Part shown: piece by piece, positions 1-10,780 of the stretch
Layout: each line of letters starts with the position of its first letter
Numbering within the stretch: position 1 is the first letter of the stretch
Origin: Ligula intestinalis
Lineage: Eukaryota > Platyhelminthes > Cestoda > Diphyllobothriidea > Diphyllobothriidae
Direction: 5' to 3'
Assembly: GCA_036362985.1 (NCBI GenBank)
Contig: JAYGXS010000002.1
Coordinates: 92,097,502-92,161,501, forward strand
Length of the DNA: 64,000 nucleotides
Translations under genes and position numbers: made by a program
The notes under the pieces: model-generated
What the model was told of the DNA's origin: nothing
The model's input: the letters and a program-made list of their open reading frames with translations, nothing else
Database searches by the model: none

Positions 1-61
1 TACAGGCAATTGTAAAGAGTTGGTAATGCACCTCTTGGGCGCCTTCCCACACCTCGAAGAC

Positions 62-178
62 CGGAAAAAACCTAAAACAAACTCCCTATGTTGCGGCCAG
101 TATTGGTTTTGTTTCAGGTTTTTTGTTTTGTCAATACTGGGCGAGATAGGGAGTTTGTTTCAAGTGAAAAAAACCTGC
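62..178. repeat. Imperfect inverted repeat (long hairpin)
   Basis: Two arms of about 45 bases (roughly 63-105 and 132-175) are reverse complements with a few mismatches. The inner stem is CCAGTATTG/CAATACTGG and the outer stem is AAACAAACTCCCTAT with its complement. The loop is about 27 bases. No coding sequence is seen. It could be a very short foldback element or the end of a larger repeat. Confidence 0.6.
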
Positions 179-419
179 CTTCAAAGGTATGATACAAACG
201 GAATAAATGTACAGTTGTAAGCTGAGTTGACTCATCAGGAGGAGAACTGTTTCATATATTTTAAAAACATTAGTTCCAGACGGAGAGGGTTGGCATAAGA
301 ACACAGTGTTCTCAGTCTTCCTTCAATGGTTATCGGCAAAAGTTGCGCGCTATCGGCTGAAGGGTTAGCAGACTGCAAGCTGCTGCTGCAGCAGCATTAT
401 CTTCAACATGAAGCCTGGC

Positions 420-1250
420 GGGGTTCAAAGTCCACGAACGCCATCAGAGTGAAAGAGAGATTCCACCGAGTCAGCACCCAAAATTCGTGAAAGTTGTCCT
501 GAATGTAGAAAACTAGTTATAGCTCTCCTAAACATAGGGTAGTTTTGCTGGGTTTTAATACTTTTGGGCAGCTTATTCCAGATTTATATGACATTTACTG
601 AAAAGAATTGCCGGTACTTAGTTGTACGTGCCAGAGGAAGAAATAAAAATACGTTTCGATGACTGGCGCGTCGAGAGTGCTCAAGCTGCCTTATTGTACT
701 AAGGGGATTAAAGGTTTGACCATTCAAAAGTTTAAACAGTAAAAAAAGACCCTTCTGCAATCGACGAAGCCATAGGGGATCCAGCTTTATAAGTTCGCAC
801 CTTTGTTGGTAGGTTAAGTTACGGTGTTCTGTAGTGAAAAATCTTATAGTGAAGAAGTGCTGCACCGATTCTATTTTCTTCCGTTCACTAGTGCGCAGAA
901 GACTGAACAGAGGAGAGCAGTATTCAAGACTAGGTCTCACGTACATATTATAAAGGCTAGTTCTAACCTTGATAGTCTTAAAATTTCTAAGGATAAATCC
1001 GGTGGTTCGGCGTGCTTTCGAGACTATCAGGGCACAGTGCTCTGACAAATTGAGACTATGAGAGTAGGATATGCCCAAATCTTTGATAACTCCTGGGACA
1101 TTTAATTCGTGGCCGTCAATGCTTAATTCCGGTTGATGATCGTCGCCAACAACCATAAGGGAACATTTGTGCCATGAAAGGGTGAGGCGCCATGTGCAAC
1201 ACCACTGGGCAAAGGCCTGAAGATCCTTTTTTATCAGCTCGAGCACGATG
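420..1250 (-). mobile_element. CR1-type LINE, 3' fragment (end of reverse transcriptase ORF)
   Basis: The minus strand from 1246 to 584 reads 220 residues that match the region downstream of the polymerase palm in CR1-clade non-LTR retrotransposons. Landmarks are a DLQAFAQWC segment, the VIKDLGISYSHSLNLSEHC segment (the 'DLGV' block), MYVRPSLEYCSPLF and a terminal KLDPLWLRRLQKGLFLLFKLL block. After a stop at 584 the same frame continues with WNKLPKSIKT, the usual C-terminal end of these proteins, to about 430. The endonuclease and catalytic reverse transcriptase blocks are absent, so this is a 5'-truncated dead copy. CR1 elements copy themselves by target-primed reverse transcription and 5' truncation is normal for them. 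The clade (CR1 versus Jockey-like) is my inference from these blocks. Confidence 0.75.
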
Positions 1251-2126
1251 TTGCGATCTGCCGGTTTATATCGATAAGTGACTTTTGCAGGTGACTAGTA
1301 GTAGAAAGGCCTGTGTTTGTAAGCCTTCTAAGGAGATCATGCTTGATCAACAAATTTTGTAGACTGGAAGACCTCCCGTCGTTGACATGTTAATCATGCA
1401 ACCGCATCCTCAAAATCTATGATTACATTTGGGAATATAATACAAATTGTCAGGTGTGCGTTGTACGGGATAGTCATAAAGGGAGAAGTTATATATGGTC
1501 ATTTATCTATTTTTTGGAAAACGCAAGATGAACAAATGCTAACAAAAGTTACATGAACTCGGTAGATGTGTACTGTCTTGAATCAAATTTCGGGTGAAAT
1601 TATGGCTAATTTTAAAGTTTTGGTGATAGTGCCGCAATGCCACTGTAGCCTTATGCGACATTTATAGGCATTACATCCCTGTCTTCCTCCACCGTCATAA
1701 CCCACTTATACAAACGCAATCAGGCCCATTAGTAGTCCGCCAAAAGGTTCGCTGTTAAACTCAGACGTCTTGTTATGCTCGCCTTCCCAAAGAATCCAGT
1801 GACCGAGTGTGACAAGATCGTATTTGATTTTCTTATAGCAAAATTACGGGATTGGTTGGTTACCGAAAATTAGTCATCATCCGCCCACCCCCTCCCGGAC
1901 TGCAGACTGCCCATCAAAAACGCAGCCGATCCACTGAGTTCTATAGCCAACATGAACGGTAGCATGCCAGTTTTAACACACCTAGAGCAACCGGTGTCAC
2001 CACAGTGGTGTCCCAATGATGTAATATCAGAACGTTACGTGGTCAGATCACTTCGGAGTCACCGGTGTGTAAGGGAGAGATCGTCAACTACAGAAGGTTT
2101 CCCAAGTCAAGAAGTCACTACGCCCA
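1251..2126. other. No recognisable gene
   Basis: No convincing reading frame or repeat was seen here. A small palindrome GGTGTCACCACAGTGGTG lies near 1994. The sequence is taken as unassigned intergenic or old repeat DNA. Confidence 0.4.
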
Positions 2127-2330
2127 AATAGGTAGGACAGTTATCTGGGAAAAGGAGCTAACAAAGGCTCTGCGTAAACAAGCGGCGCACTGCGAATAAG
2201 CCAGCTGACGTGTTTCTGGTCTGTGTGTCGATGCAGAAATTACGGGATCTGGGAGCGCCCGCCAAGCAATCAGCAGAAGGTGCATAGCTCGCCAGACAAA
2301 GGGCAAGTCATAAAGTTCACATTGAGGTTT
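2127..2330 (-). mobile_element. Fragment of the compact inverted-repeat (PLE-derived) element family
   Basis: This stretch matches, in reverse orientation, the internal part of the element at 47190-47715. Shared blocks include GTAAACAAGCGGCGCAC-type, AATAAGCCAG, TTACGGGATCTG and GAGCGCCCGCCA, followed by ATCAGCAGAAGGTGCAT. No terminal arms could be recognised, so this copy is partial or its ends have decayed. The overlapping short reading frames are not conserved between copies and are not genes. Confidence 0.6.
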
Positions 2331-3046
2331 CAACTAACCGGCATGCCAGCACGTTTCGCGCAAAGGCATTATGGATCACGCTGGGTGCTGCGACGAATTT
2401 GGCCATACGCGCGCGAGTGACGGCGCAGAGATTGACAGCGACGAAAACGTGTGAACACAGGGGATAATCACAGGACCGCCACAAGCTCTGTAGGATCAAT
2501 ATGTCATTTTTCGACAAAACCATTATTGATAGACTCTCCGAAATGAGCCGTCGAAAAGAACAAATTTTGAACATACTCATTGACACTTTGCATTTGAAAT
2601 GAAGGGCGGAATGACCATACAAAATTTAATGCATCAGAACTATCGGGGTCAGAACTGAAAAAATGGACATGGAGCTTTTAACTGTAATATTGCTTAAAGA
2701 GACCCTGCGAGCCCATGGTGGACACACAAGTCGCCGCGCCACAATGGAACAGAGCAATTATCAGCCTAACCGCTTCATTCGCTCATCCTGCAGGTGCGAA
2801 ACCAGCTGGAAGTGTGAACACAAACAGAATCACCGGCCCAGGACGGTTACTTAGATCAATGACAGCAGCACAGGCACAAACAGCAGAATCCGATGAGAAA
2901 CCCCTTGATTGAGACTAATCCGCTCCGATGCATCAATGATTGAGCATCCCTCTGATGTTCCGCCCCCCTTCCTTTGCATTGACTTAAATCCTTTTGACCA
3001 TGACTGTCGCCTACTATAACTACTGTGAGGCGCGGTACAACCGCCA

Positions 3047-3086
3047 CCTCTGATGACCGAAGCCTGTACGCTTTTGAAATTCCAGG
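3047..3086 (+). ncRNA. Hammerhead-like module 1 (degenerate)
   Basis: An exact CTGATGA core at 3050-3056 is followed by an interrupted hairpin region and GAAA at 3076-3079. CCT before the core can pair with AGG after the putative cleavage position. It lies just upstream of the first reading frame of the PLE at 3.1-4.3 kb. The AAACGTC part has decayed, so activity is unlikely. Confidence 0.35.
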
Positions 3087-4275
3087 AAAGTAAAACTATG
3101 GTTCCCGTGATCACCTCTTCTTCTCATTTATGCCTGGGGACTCGGATTTTCGCTTCTATTAGCAATATTTTTGGGCGCGAAGCGCTTCAGTCAGCACGAC
3201 GTTGGGAAGTATTTTCCCTTCGTTTGTCTTCAACGTACGCGCAGATACAAGTTCTCCACAGATGCCTTGACAAAAATGTACTCCCGAAAAGCTTGTCTTA
3301 CAGGCCACCGGTGAACACAAGTCTGGCAAAAGGGTGGGTGACAGATCATGGCATGCGAATGATTCGTGCACTCCTCCAGGACTGCCATTTTCGACTGCGT
3401 AAATACAACGGGGTTTTAAGCCAGGCAATCAAACAGTGCACCGAACTTATCGGAGAGGATGGAGTCATGCTGTTGCGACAGGTGATCACCAAACGGTCCC
3501 GAGATCTACGGACGAAAAGAGATGTCAAACTGGGCGAGAAGCTGCGAAATCTATCGAACTCATTGAAAGAGGAAAGCGAAGTTGTTGTGCACAACATGTC
3601 CTCCCAGCAGCTGACACCAACACAAGTAAAAGTACTGAGCCATGAAGCTTGCTTCAACACTACGGATGCCAATCCAATGAACCTCATCGCAACGGTCGAA
3701 TCAATTCTAAAACAAACCGGGGAATCTGACGAAACGAAACACCTCAAATGGCAACAGTTAACAACCTTGGTGATGGCGCACAAACCGCGCGCAATCATTA
3801 CCCGAACAGAGGAGAGTGCACTCAAAACACTGAGGGCTGACACCAGTATCGTGATTCTCCTAGCAGACAAAGGACATTCCACTGTGGTGTTGGATAAGAG
3901 CGACTACATTCAGAAGGCCAACGCCCTGCTGTAGGACCGGCAATCGTACCTTTCATGTGGCGATGCACCGATGAAGAAGCTGATGGAGCAACTGAACAAT
4001 TTGCTCACCAAAATGCAAAGTAGCAACGCGATCAGCAGGTTGGTGCGACTGGCCATCAAGCCAACAGATGCACCCGTAGCGAGGTTTTACGGTCTACCAA
4101 AGGTACACAAGGCTGGGATTCCCCTCCGGCCGATTGTGTCATTGCGACGAGCACCAACATTCAATCTGGCTAAATGGTTATCTCGAAATCTAAAGCCACT
4201 GACGGCTAACAAGGCCACCACGGTCTGCTCAGCCACTCAATTTCTGGAGCGCTTCAAGGCTCGGAGGCCTTGAGG
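3053..4275 (+). mobile_element. Penelope-like element, 5' half (N-terminal region and start of RT)
   Basis: One frame runs 3053-3934, meets a TAG, and continues in frame to 4273. It encodes the N-terminal region of a PLE reverse transcriptase: a basic block near KRSRDLRTKRDVK, a SSQQLTPTQVKVLSHEACFN segment, a TSIVILLADKGHSTVVLDK block, and then the first RT motifs ARFYGLPKVHKAGIPLRPIV and FNLAKWL. At the TAG, the second copy in this window (5236-5742) has a glutamate codon, so a single nonsense change is likely. The palm with the catalytic aspartates and the GIY-YIG endonuclease are missing because the copy stops at about 4275. It abuts a PLE copy of the opposite orientation. The very start shares an SSSxLxLGTxxFAxI-type stretch with the ends of the compact elements at 10.2 and 47.2 kb. 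Confidence 0.85.
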
Positions 4276-4299
4276 GCCCGGATTCACGTTCCGTCTTAT

Positions 4300-5775
4300 T
4301 TCGTGCTCAATTCTTTTTTCAGTAAGCTCTTTCCAAGAGCTTGGTAGGCTTTAGGAAGGGCCACGCAACGGTTGATGGAGGTTGTTCCCATGTGCTAGGC
4401 CACGCCTTTTTCCCTGACCACACGATCATTTCCTCGACCCAGAATTTCGGAATTCTGGAATACGAATATCTTTTTCCGGAATTAGCGCAGTGTTCCGCCA
4501 CCAACGAAATTTGTTCCATCCTATCTACAGCCCTGCTGTGTTCTGCCATTCGGGTGTGCAACTGCTTTTCAGTCTCTCCCACATAGTTGACCGAGCAGGA
4601 ATCAAATTTTACCGGGTAAACGAAGCTCGCGGTTTAATCTAGGGGCACAGATTCATGTGGTTGTGTGACGAGATGACGTATTGTTGCCTCTGGTTGGTGG
4701 GCACTGTCAATACCCAGGGGTTTTAAAAGACGGGAGATTGCCACCGAATGGCTATCAATGTATGTAAGTGCACACCATAATTTCGGATGTATGGCTGCCA
4801 CCTCTCCATTTTATTGGACCTGTCTGCCACGTTCGATGAAATTTCGAGGAAACCCGTTGGCCAGGAAGAGACACTGGTGGTACCGTAATTCAAACATTCT
4901 GTCATGCGGCTCACTGCAGTGTGTTTCTGCCCGTCCTTTGGAGTCGCTCATTGGGTTTTCGATGGACAATAACTTCAATGAACGGCAGTGGGTTGTTTCT
5001 TTCAGCCTCCAACGCCCGCCTTATCGTACTGGCTCTCCAGTAGGTCGCTGACCGTGTCGAGGTAATAAGAGGCGACGTTAAATGACACCATGACCTTGTC
5101 TTTGGTTGGTTGCACTAACGTAAGACGCTCTAGGAATTAAGTAGCTGAACAGACCGTTGTGGCTGCGTTCGACATCAGTGACCTCCGATTTCGGGATAAC
5201 CATTTAGCCTGATTGAATGTCGGTGCTCCACGCAATTACAGGTTCGGCCGGAGGTGAATCACAGCTTCGTGTACCTTTGGTTCACCGAAAAACGTCGCTA
5301 CGGGCGAGTCTGTTGGCTTGATGGCCAGTTGTACCGACCTGGTGATCACGTTGTTACTATGCATTTCAGTTACCAATTTGTCCAGATGCCTCATAAGCTT
5401 CGTCATCGGTGCATCGTCACATGGAAGATACGCTTGCGGGTCCTCCAGCAGGGCGTTAGCCTTCATAATGTTATCGCTCTTATCCAACACCACAATGGAA
5501 TGTCCTTCGTCTACTGGGAGAATCACGATGCTGGTATCAGCCCTCAGTGTTTTGAGTGCACTCTCCACTGCTTGGGTAATGATTGCGCGAGGTTTTTGGA
5601 CCATCACCAAAGTTGTTACCTGTTGCCGAATGAGGTGCTTCATCTCGTCAGATTCCCCAATTTGTTTAAGATTAGATTTGACTGTTGCGTATAGGTTGAT
5701 TGGATCTGCATTCATGGTGTTGCAGCCAGCTATGTGGCTCAATACTTCTTCTAGATTTGGTGGTAGCTGCTAGAA
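4300..5775 (-). mobile_element. Penelope-like element, inverted second copy with internal deletion
   Basis: On the minus strand, 5742-5236 repeats the N-terminal region of the neighbouring plus-strand PLE (ADTSIVILPVDEGHSIVVLDK, AIKTPTD-like segment, GEPKVHEAVIHLRP). From about 5050 to 4600 the post-palm region can be followed in several frames (FIEVIVHRKPNERLQ, ISRLLKPLGIDSAHQPEATI). At 4582-4319 a GIY-YIG endonuclease segment reads VGETEKQLHTRMAEHSRAVD. The RT palm between about 5236 and 5050 is missing. GIY-YIG nucleases are the C-terminal endonuclease of most PLEs. At 5785-5850 a plus-strand stretch (GACTCAGATTTTCGCTTCTA) matches the start of the 3.1-kb copy. Confidence 0.8.
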
Positions 5776-5859
5776 AACTCAAACTATGGTTCGCGTATTC
5801 GCTTTTATTTTTTTATTTTCGCCCGAAGACTCAGATTTTCGCTTCTATGTGTATGCCTT

Positions 5860-6520
5860 ATCTAAGCCATGCCTGCCTCTGTAAAGACCTCCATTATCAT
5901 TGGTCCCAGGGGTCTGATTAAAATGCCTTATGCACCTACTGCACGCGGGCATGAGCGCCTGTACGTATGCCATTCACACGTGACGCGCCACCCACCTTTC
6001 GGCCGCCAGTCCGTACGTCGATCACACAGAGGACAGTGCCGATGTCACTGTGTCTGTGTTTGTCCCCTTTATCATTGGGGAATGCAGCTGTTTCACACTC
6101 ATAATATACACCCGATGTGACAGGCTGATGTAAGTAGGCCATGGGGTGTGGGATGAAAGAGTAAAAAGGATGAGGCCACTAAGAGCATGAGTGATCGGAA
6201 AATAAATTATAGGGGTTTTTCCAAAGCTACGGCTAGCTCTTTTGACAGCTTTGCAGGTATTCCATCTGGACCTCATGACTTCGTTACTTGAAGCATTAGA
6301 AGTTCTCGCAGACCAGTAACTTCCACGAGAGCAACCAAATCAATGGTCGGAATCTCATCCACGCTTATTTTAATAGTTGGTTATTTCAGCCTATCTCATG
6401 AAAAAATCAGATTTAAAGAATCGGGATGGATGCTCAACCCTGGCTTTTTTCTCGCAAAATTTTGAATCATCATCATCAACTAATTTTTATAAACTGATAG
6501 GAAGGCATGCCTCCATCCAG
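5860..6520. other. No recognisable gene
   Basis: Short overlapping reading frames on both strands show no family resemblance. No repeat partner elsewhere in the window was noticed. Confidence 0.35.
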
Positions 6521-6726
6521 GGGCGTCAAAAGACACCTGCCAAATAACGCACTAGCCAGAGAGCCCTCTGGCTCGAATCGACCACACCCGACTGCGGCGT
6601 CTCGCCGCATGACTGCCAGCATCTCTTCGCCTGCAGTTTCCGGCCAGGCACCTTACTCACTACCGTGGACCTCTGGCTCAAGCTAGCCGAGGTCGTGGCT
6701 TTTTTCGTCTCCCAACCAGATTTAAT

Positions 6727-7500
6727 TTGGGCGCAGGCGGGAACCGCCGATCCAACAAGGGCTACCAACCAACCAACCAACCAACCAACAGCCCTCAAAA
6801 GAGAGAGCTAGGTAGGCTAAGAGATTCGCAACATCAGCAAGACGAATGCACCAGACGTAGAAGTGCACGTCTGGCTATGCAGGCATCTCAGAGATCAGAT
6901 CAACGCCCAACCAATGCAGGAAACTCCAGTTCGCAACCAATTCACATACGGTTTGGCGACTCTGGCCTATTAATTGCTTACATAAATGCTCAGGTGTGGA
7001 CCAAAGCCTAACTCAATTACAACCCAAGTCTTGGTTATGCTGAAGATGCCAATGTTCCTATTAGGAAAATGGTAGGAGTTTGCGAAAATTGTTAGGCAAA
7101 AATAATAGGACTGGTGTAACTATCGGCATGTGCTGCTCCAACGGCAAGGTTCTACTGAATAACTTTACCCCACCACCAGAAATTCTCCAAACATTTCTTG
7201 CTGGTAATACCGACGATTCGAAAAAAATTCTTTCGAATTTAAGGAAATACAACGGGGCTTTTTAAATGATATCCTTTGGTTCCAACATTGTTCGTGAGGT
7301 TGGATTTATGCCTACCTTTAAGGTGGAAGGCTAAGTTTGCCACCGGATTGGAATGTTACTACCTCTTCCCGATGGCGAGCCGACAAATCTGCAAATAAAC
7401 TTCGTAAAATACATCAAATTACAGGCTCAAAGCCTATCCCGAGTGTACCCACACTTGACGCATCACATACTGTTGACTCATAAAAACATGCTAAACCAGC
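6727..7500 (+). mobile_element. Helitron-like remnant (start of the Rep/helicase polyprotein)
   Basis: In one plus frame from about 7080 to 7500 the translation carries the hallmark start of eukaryotic Helitron proteins: CCSNGKVLLNNFTPPPEILQ, then SNLRKYNGAF, ISFGSNIVREVGFMPTFKVEG, VCHRIGMLLPLPDGEPTNLQ and ILLTHKNMLNQRNS. TAA stops at 7263 and near 7332 break it. Upstream, 6727-7011 in another frame encodes an arginine/glutamine-rich segment (TRRRSARLAMQASQRSDQR), as is common near Helitron N-termini; its inclusion is tentative. The similarity ends at about 7500, where the minus-strand PLE begins. The Rep nuclease and helicase domains are not seen. Helitrons transpose by rolling-circle replication; this piece cannot. 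Confidence 0.7.
6763..6789. repeat. CCAA microsatellite
   Basis: About six and a half uninterrupted tetranucleotide units (ACCA/CCAA) lie inside the arginine-rich segment upstream of the Helitron remnant. Confidence 0.9.
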
Positions 7501-9420
7501 GCAACAGCGCTACTGCAGAGGTTTCTGTAGGAGGCAGTATGTCCTTAGTTTGCATCACGCGCCAGCATATTGTCGCCTGCGGTCGATGGTCTATGCCTAC
7601 GCCAGCAGGTGGCAATAGTCGTGAGACTGCTTCGGAGAACCCTCTTATGTAGGGAATGGCTTTCCAGATTTCGGGTTGTTGTTGTTGCACTGACCGTCGT
7701 CTGTTGATTCGGCGCCTGCTCTGTTTGATGAATGACTTTGGGTATCCATTAGCTTGGAAGAGTTCGTGGAGGTATTGTTGTTCAGCTCTTCTGGCGGCAG
7801 GTGTTCTGCAATGTGTTTCCACTCTTTGGAAGGGAGAATAACCGCAACTACATTTGTGAAAAATGGGATGATTGCTGTTAAAATGTTGCTTTTTATCCAT
7901 GTCGGTGGCCTTTCTCAATAATGGGGTTTGCAGTATTCCAGTTAAAAACCGGTGCACAAGGACATCAAGGAAGGGTTATTGGTTGTTTCTTCCCGCTTCC
8001 ATCGTGAATTGGTTATTTGAATCAACCGAGTTCAATAGATCTTTGAGCAGCTCGATGTTAGATATTTTGACGAGGACGAAAGTGTCATCGACATAACAAG
8101 CCCAAAACTTCGATTGATACTTGGTGAAGACAAAGTGTTCCATCCGTTGGAGGACCACTTCAGAAATCAGGCCTGATAGGTGGAACCCGTGGGTGTGCCT
8201 TTAATTTTCTCATTCATTTGCCTACTGAATGTGAAGTAGGTTTTAAGGCAACGTTGTAGAAGTTCAAGCTAATTTGCAGACTTCAGGGTTTTGTCAATGT
8301 CATCGTAGCATTCGTTAAGAAGTTGTCTCACAACATCGATCGCTAATTGCAGTGGGAGAGAGGTGAAGACTAACACCACATCGAAAAATGTCATTGATTC
8401 AGTTGGCTTCCACTGTAGATGTTTCATTCGTTCGAGGAACTGTTTGGCAGAAGCAACAGCTGTTGTCGAGCCTTCCGCTAAGAACTTCAGATGAGTAAAC
8501 ATCCATTTTGCCAAACCATATATGGGGGTGCCACAAAGAGAGAAGATTGGCCTAAGTGATTTATTTCGTTTGTGAACTGTTGGCAGCCCACAGAATCGTG
8601 CTGGAGCTGTGTCGGGTGGTATCATGAAAAACCAGTCACTGGCGTGATTGGGCCGTAAGCCTTCAGTTTTGCCAAATGTTTGCTCATTAAGCTTAACAAA
8701 TGGTTCATTTACCGCCCGGACATGTCCTGCATGATTTGGTGTCACCAATGTTTTCATTGGGTCACTTTTGCACTTTTGGAATGCTTCGTGGACCTCGAGC
8801 AATGTGTTGGCCTTGGCCAGTAAAACTGTGGAACGCCCTTTGTCTGCAGCGTCTTAAGGGCATCCTGTTCAATCTCGGGATAACCGGGCGGCATTTGTGC
8901 GTCATAACAAGGGAGCTGATATGTTGCCAAATCAGGTTTTGTGTCTCTGCGGGCTCATGGGTGTGTTTAAGGACTGACTCGATGGTGGCCACCAGGTCAA
9001 CCAAGTCGGCGTCCGAGATGTTGAAACCCGCACTGTGCTGCAGTACCCTTATCTGCTCTGGCTTCAGTTCTTTGGAGGACAGATTATGCACCAGTTGTTC
9101 GTAGTCTTCTTCTTCGAAGGATCGTATTTTTTGAAATTTATCCAACAGCTCGCTTTCTCGCGTGGATCTCAGTTCTCTGGCTCGTTGGTCAATTGCTACA
9201 CGAATTAGATCTGTTCCGTTCTCACCGATGATCTCTGAGCATGTTGATGATCATTTGTAGTGTAATGTGACAATCCTGGATAAAGATTCGAGTCTTCCGC
9301 CTGCTAATAGAAGCAAAAATGCGGGTCCTGGAGCAAAAATCAAAGATCGTTAATATGAGGAGGATGAAGGAGGAGGTATAAAAATTGCCGAGTTTCTTTG
9401 GTTGTAGACGGGGCATATAC
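7470..9420 (-). mobile_element. Penelope-like element, nearly full RT, frameshifted
   Basis: The N-terminal region lies at 9145-8762 (SSKELKPEQIRVLQHSAGFN, then the DADLVDLVATIESVLK segment). The fingers and start of the palm are at 8802-8269 (ARFCGLPTVHKRNKSLRPIF, GLAKWMFTHL). The catalytic palm block at 8158-7976 reads WACYVDDTFVLV, with both aspartates intact. The region towards the endonuclease is at 7957-7478 (RGFSEAVSRLLPPAGVGIDH). At least two frameshifts (near 8870 and 8270) separate these pieces, and the GIY-YIG catalytic part is not recognisable before the Helitron boundary. The 5' end at 9422-9222 contains a TRIFASISRRK stretch that resembles the start of the 3.1-kb PLE. It is dead, but it has one of the better preserved palms in this window. 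Confidence 0.85.
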
Positions 9421-9429
9421 ACTTTTCAC

Positions 9430-10230
9430 GCTGACACGACTGGCTTCTGTACGCATTGATTGTAGCATCTGGTGTAAATTTTCTTGAGCAGTCAAACTGC
9501 CCGAAATCATGGCATTTTTCTAGGTGCGTGATTTGGGATCCCTTTGCTGTCCGGACAGCAACTAGCTCTTGAGAGATTTAATCCTTGAAAGTAGTAAAAA
9601 TGGCCAATGGAATATAAGTTACTGTACTTTTGACCAAAACCCGCGGTCTTGAGCCTGCGATGCTGCACTCTATGGGGCAGGGCATGGCCAGCTGATGACG
9701 CCTTATTTGTGAGATGTGATAGTTTCACTTTCTATTGACTTTGTCAGAAAAGCGCAAACTAAGAAACTAGGCAAACACAACAACAATAGCAGCATCAACA
9801 GAAGCATTACAAGAAGACTCAGCAGCTCCAGAGGCAAAAGACGCTGGCAGAGAAATATATATCGCGCGAATGAAGATGTCCCAGGGAAAGAGTACCAAAC
9901 CGACGGTGCATTCGTGTATTTAACCTGGCAAATGGCAGGCAATATCGACGCGCCACAGTTGCAGTACATGAAGCGGCCCAAGAAGAAATAAAGCGCACAC
10001 GCGAACGTGGCGTTATTGGGACCACACATTACTCGGCTTGGGCTGCTCAGACGATGATGGTCGGGCCACCTACTGAAAAAATAAGACTTTATGTGGAGTA
10101 TTCTACAGCACTAAAATACGCCGTAGGAGATGGTCATAATCTGCTGCCGACGGTGGATGGGAAGATTCACACATAAATACCTGTCGCAAAATCACAGACA
10201 GGAGCAGCAGTTCATCACAGACAAACGTAC
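9430..10230. other. No recognisable gene
   Basis: A 91-codon plus-strand frame at 9716-9991 and an antisense frame overlap. Both are rich in simple residues and neither resembles a family I know. No splice or promoter signals could be judged. Confidence 0.35.
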
Positions 10231-10274
10231 CATTGAGAAGAAGAATACTCGATCGCTGTGACAATATGTTTATT

Positions 10275-10318
10275 CGCCTGACGTTTCGATATCCCTCGCG
10301 GATTCATCACCAGAGACA
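10275..10318 (-). ncRNA. Hammerhead-like module 2 (left arm of element A)
   Basis: Read on the minus strand: TGTCT, core CTGGTGA, a hairpin built on ATCC/GGGAT, GAAACGTC, then AGGCG. TGTCT can pair with AGGCG (three Watson-Crick pairs and two wobbles) as stem I. The core has G where A6 is expected, so catalysis is doubtful. Confidence 0.4.
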
Positions 10319-10649
10319 TGAGTAGCAGAAAGGTTAAACATGCACAGAGGTTTGCAGCATTTATAGAACAAAGTCATTACTGCAAGCATACAGCGACAAT
10401 TAACGTTAATTGCCTTCTTGTGCGTGGACTGCTTGTTGGACGGCACGCGGGCTGTGACCTGTTGCATTTCGTCACGGGCGGTGAGCTTGGGCATGCTGAT
10501 TGATCGGCCGTCTGGCTCCCCGGTGTTGGCGTACGATGAGGCGGTGGCCTGCGCGTTCCTCAAGTGACGGCTTGCTGTTTGCTTGCAGTAATGACTGTAA
10601 CCTATAAATACTGCAAACGTCTGTGCATGCTTAACCTTTCTTCTACTCA

Positions 10650-10693
10650 TGTCTCTGGTGACGAATCCGCAACGGATATCGAAACGTCAGGCG
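10650..10693 (+). ncRNA. Hammerhead-like module 3 (right arm of element A)
   Basis: Mirror copy of module 2. The core is CTGGTGA at 10655-10661, the hairpin is ATCCG-CAA-CGGAT and GAAACGTC follows at 10681-10688, with stem I again TGTCT/AGGCG. The hairpin is better formed here than in the left arm. Confidence 0.4.
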
Positions 10694-10780
10694 AATAAAC
10701 ATATTGTCCCAGCGATCGAATCTTCTTCTTCTTCTCAATTGCTTCTTGGGACATGGATGTTTGCTTGTATTGGCAAACGT

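Larger units (their letters stand above)
10231..10780. mobile_element. Compact inverted-repeat element A (PLE-derived, non-autonomous)
   Basis: The left arm (10231 to about 10365) and right arm (about 10605 to 10740) are nearly perfect reverse complements over more than 100 bases. Each arm contains a hammerhead-like module and ends in the GATCG-A-TCTTCTTCTT box. The centre (about 10380-10590) matches the element at 47190-47715 (CAATTAACGTTAATTGC, GGACGGCACGCG). Beyond the right arm, to about 10780, the sequence GCTTCTTGGGACATGG resembles the start of the PLE at 3.1 kb, which links the element to PLE pseudo-LTRs. It has no coding capacity; the short reading frames across it are not conserved. 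A true DNA-transposon MITE is the alternative, but the shared PLE start argues against that. Confidence 0.75.

Noticed and set aside
2317..2622. A 101-codon minus frame
   Set aside because: It overlaps a PLE-derived noncoding element and adjacent unassigned DNA, and the frame is not conserved in related copies.
6526..6798. A 90-codon minus frame with a signal-peptide-like start
   Set aside because: The apparent start (GWLVGWLVALVG) is the translation of the CCAA microsatellite on the opposite strand; no domain follows.
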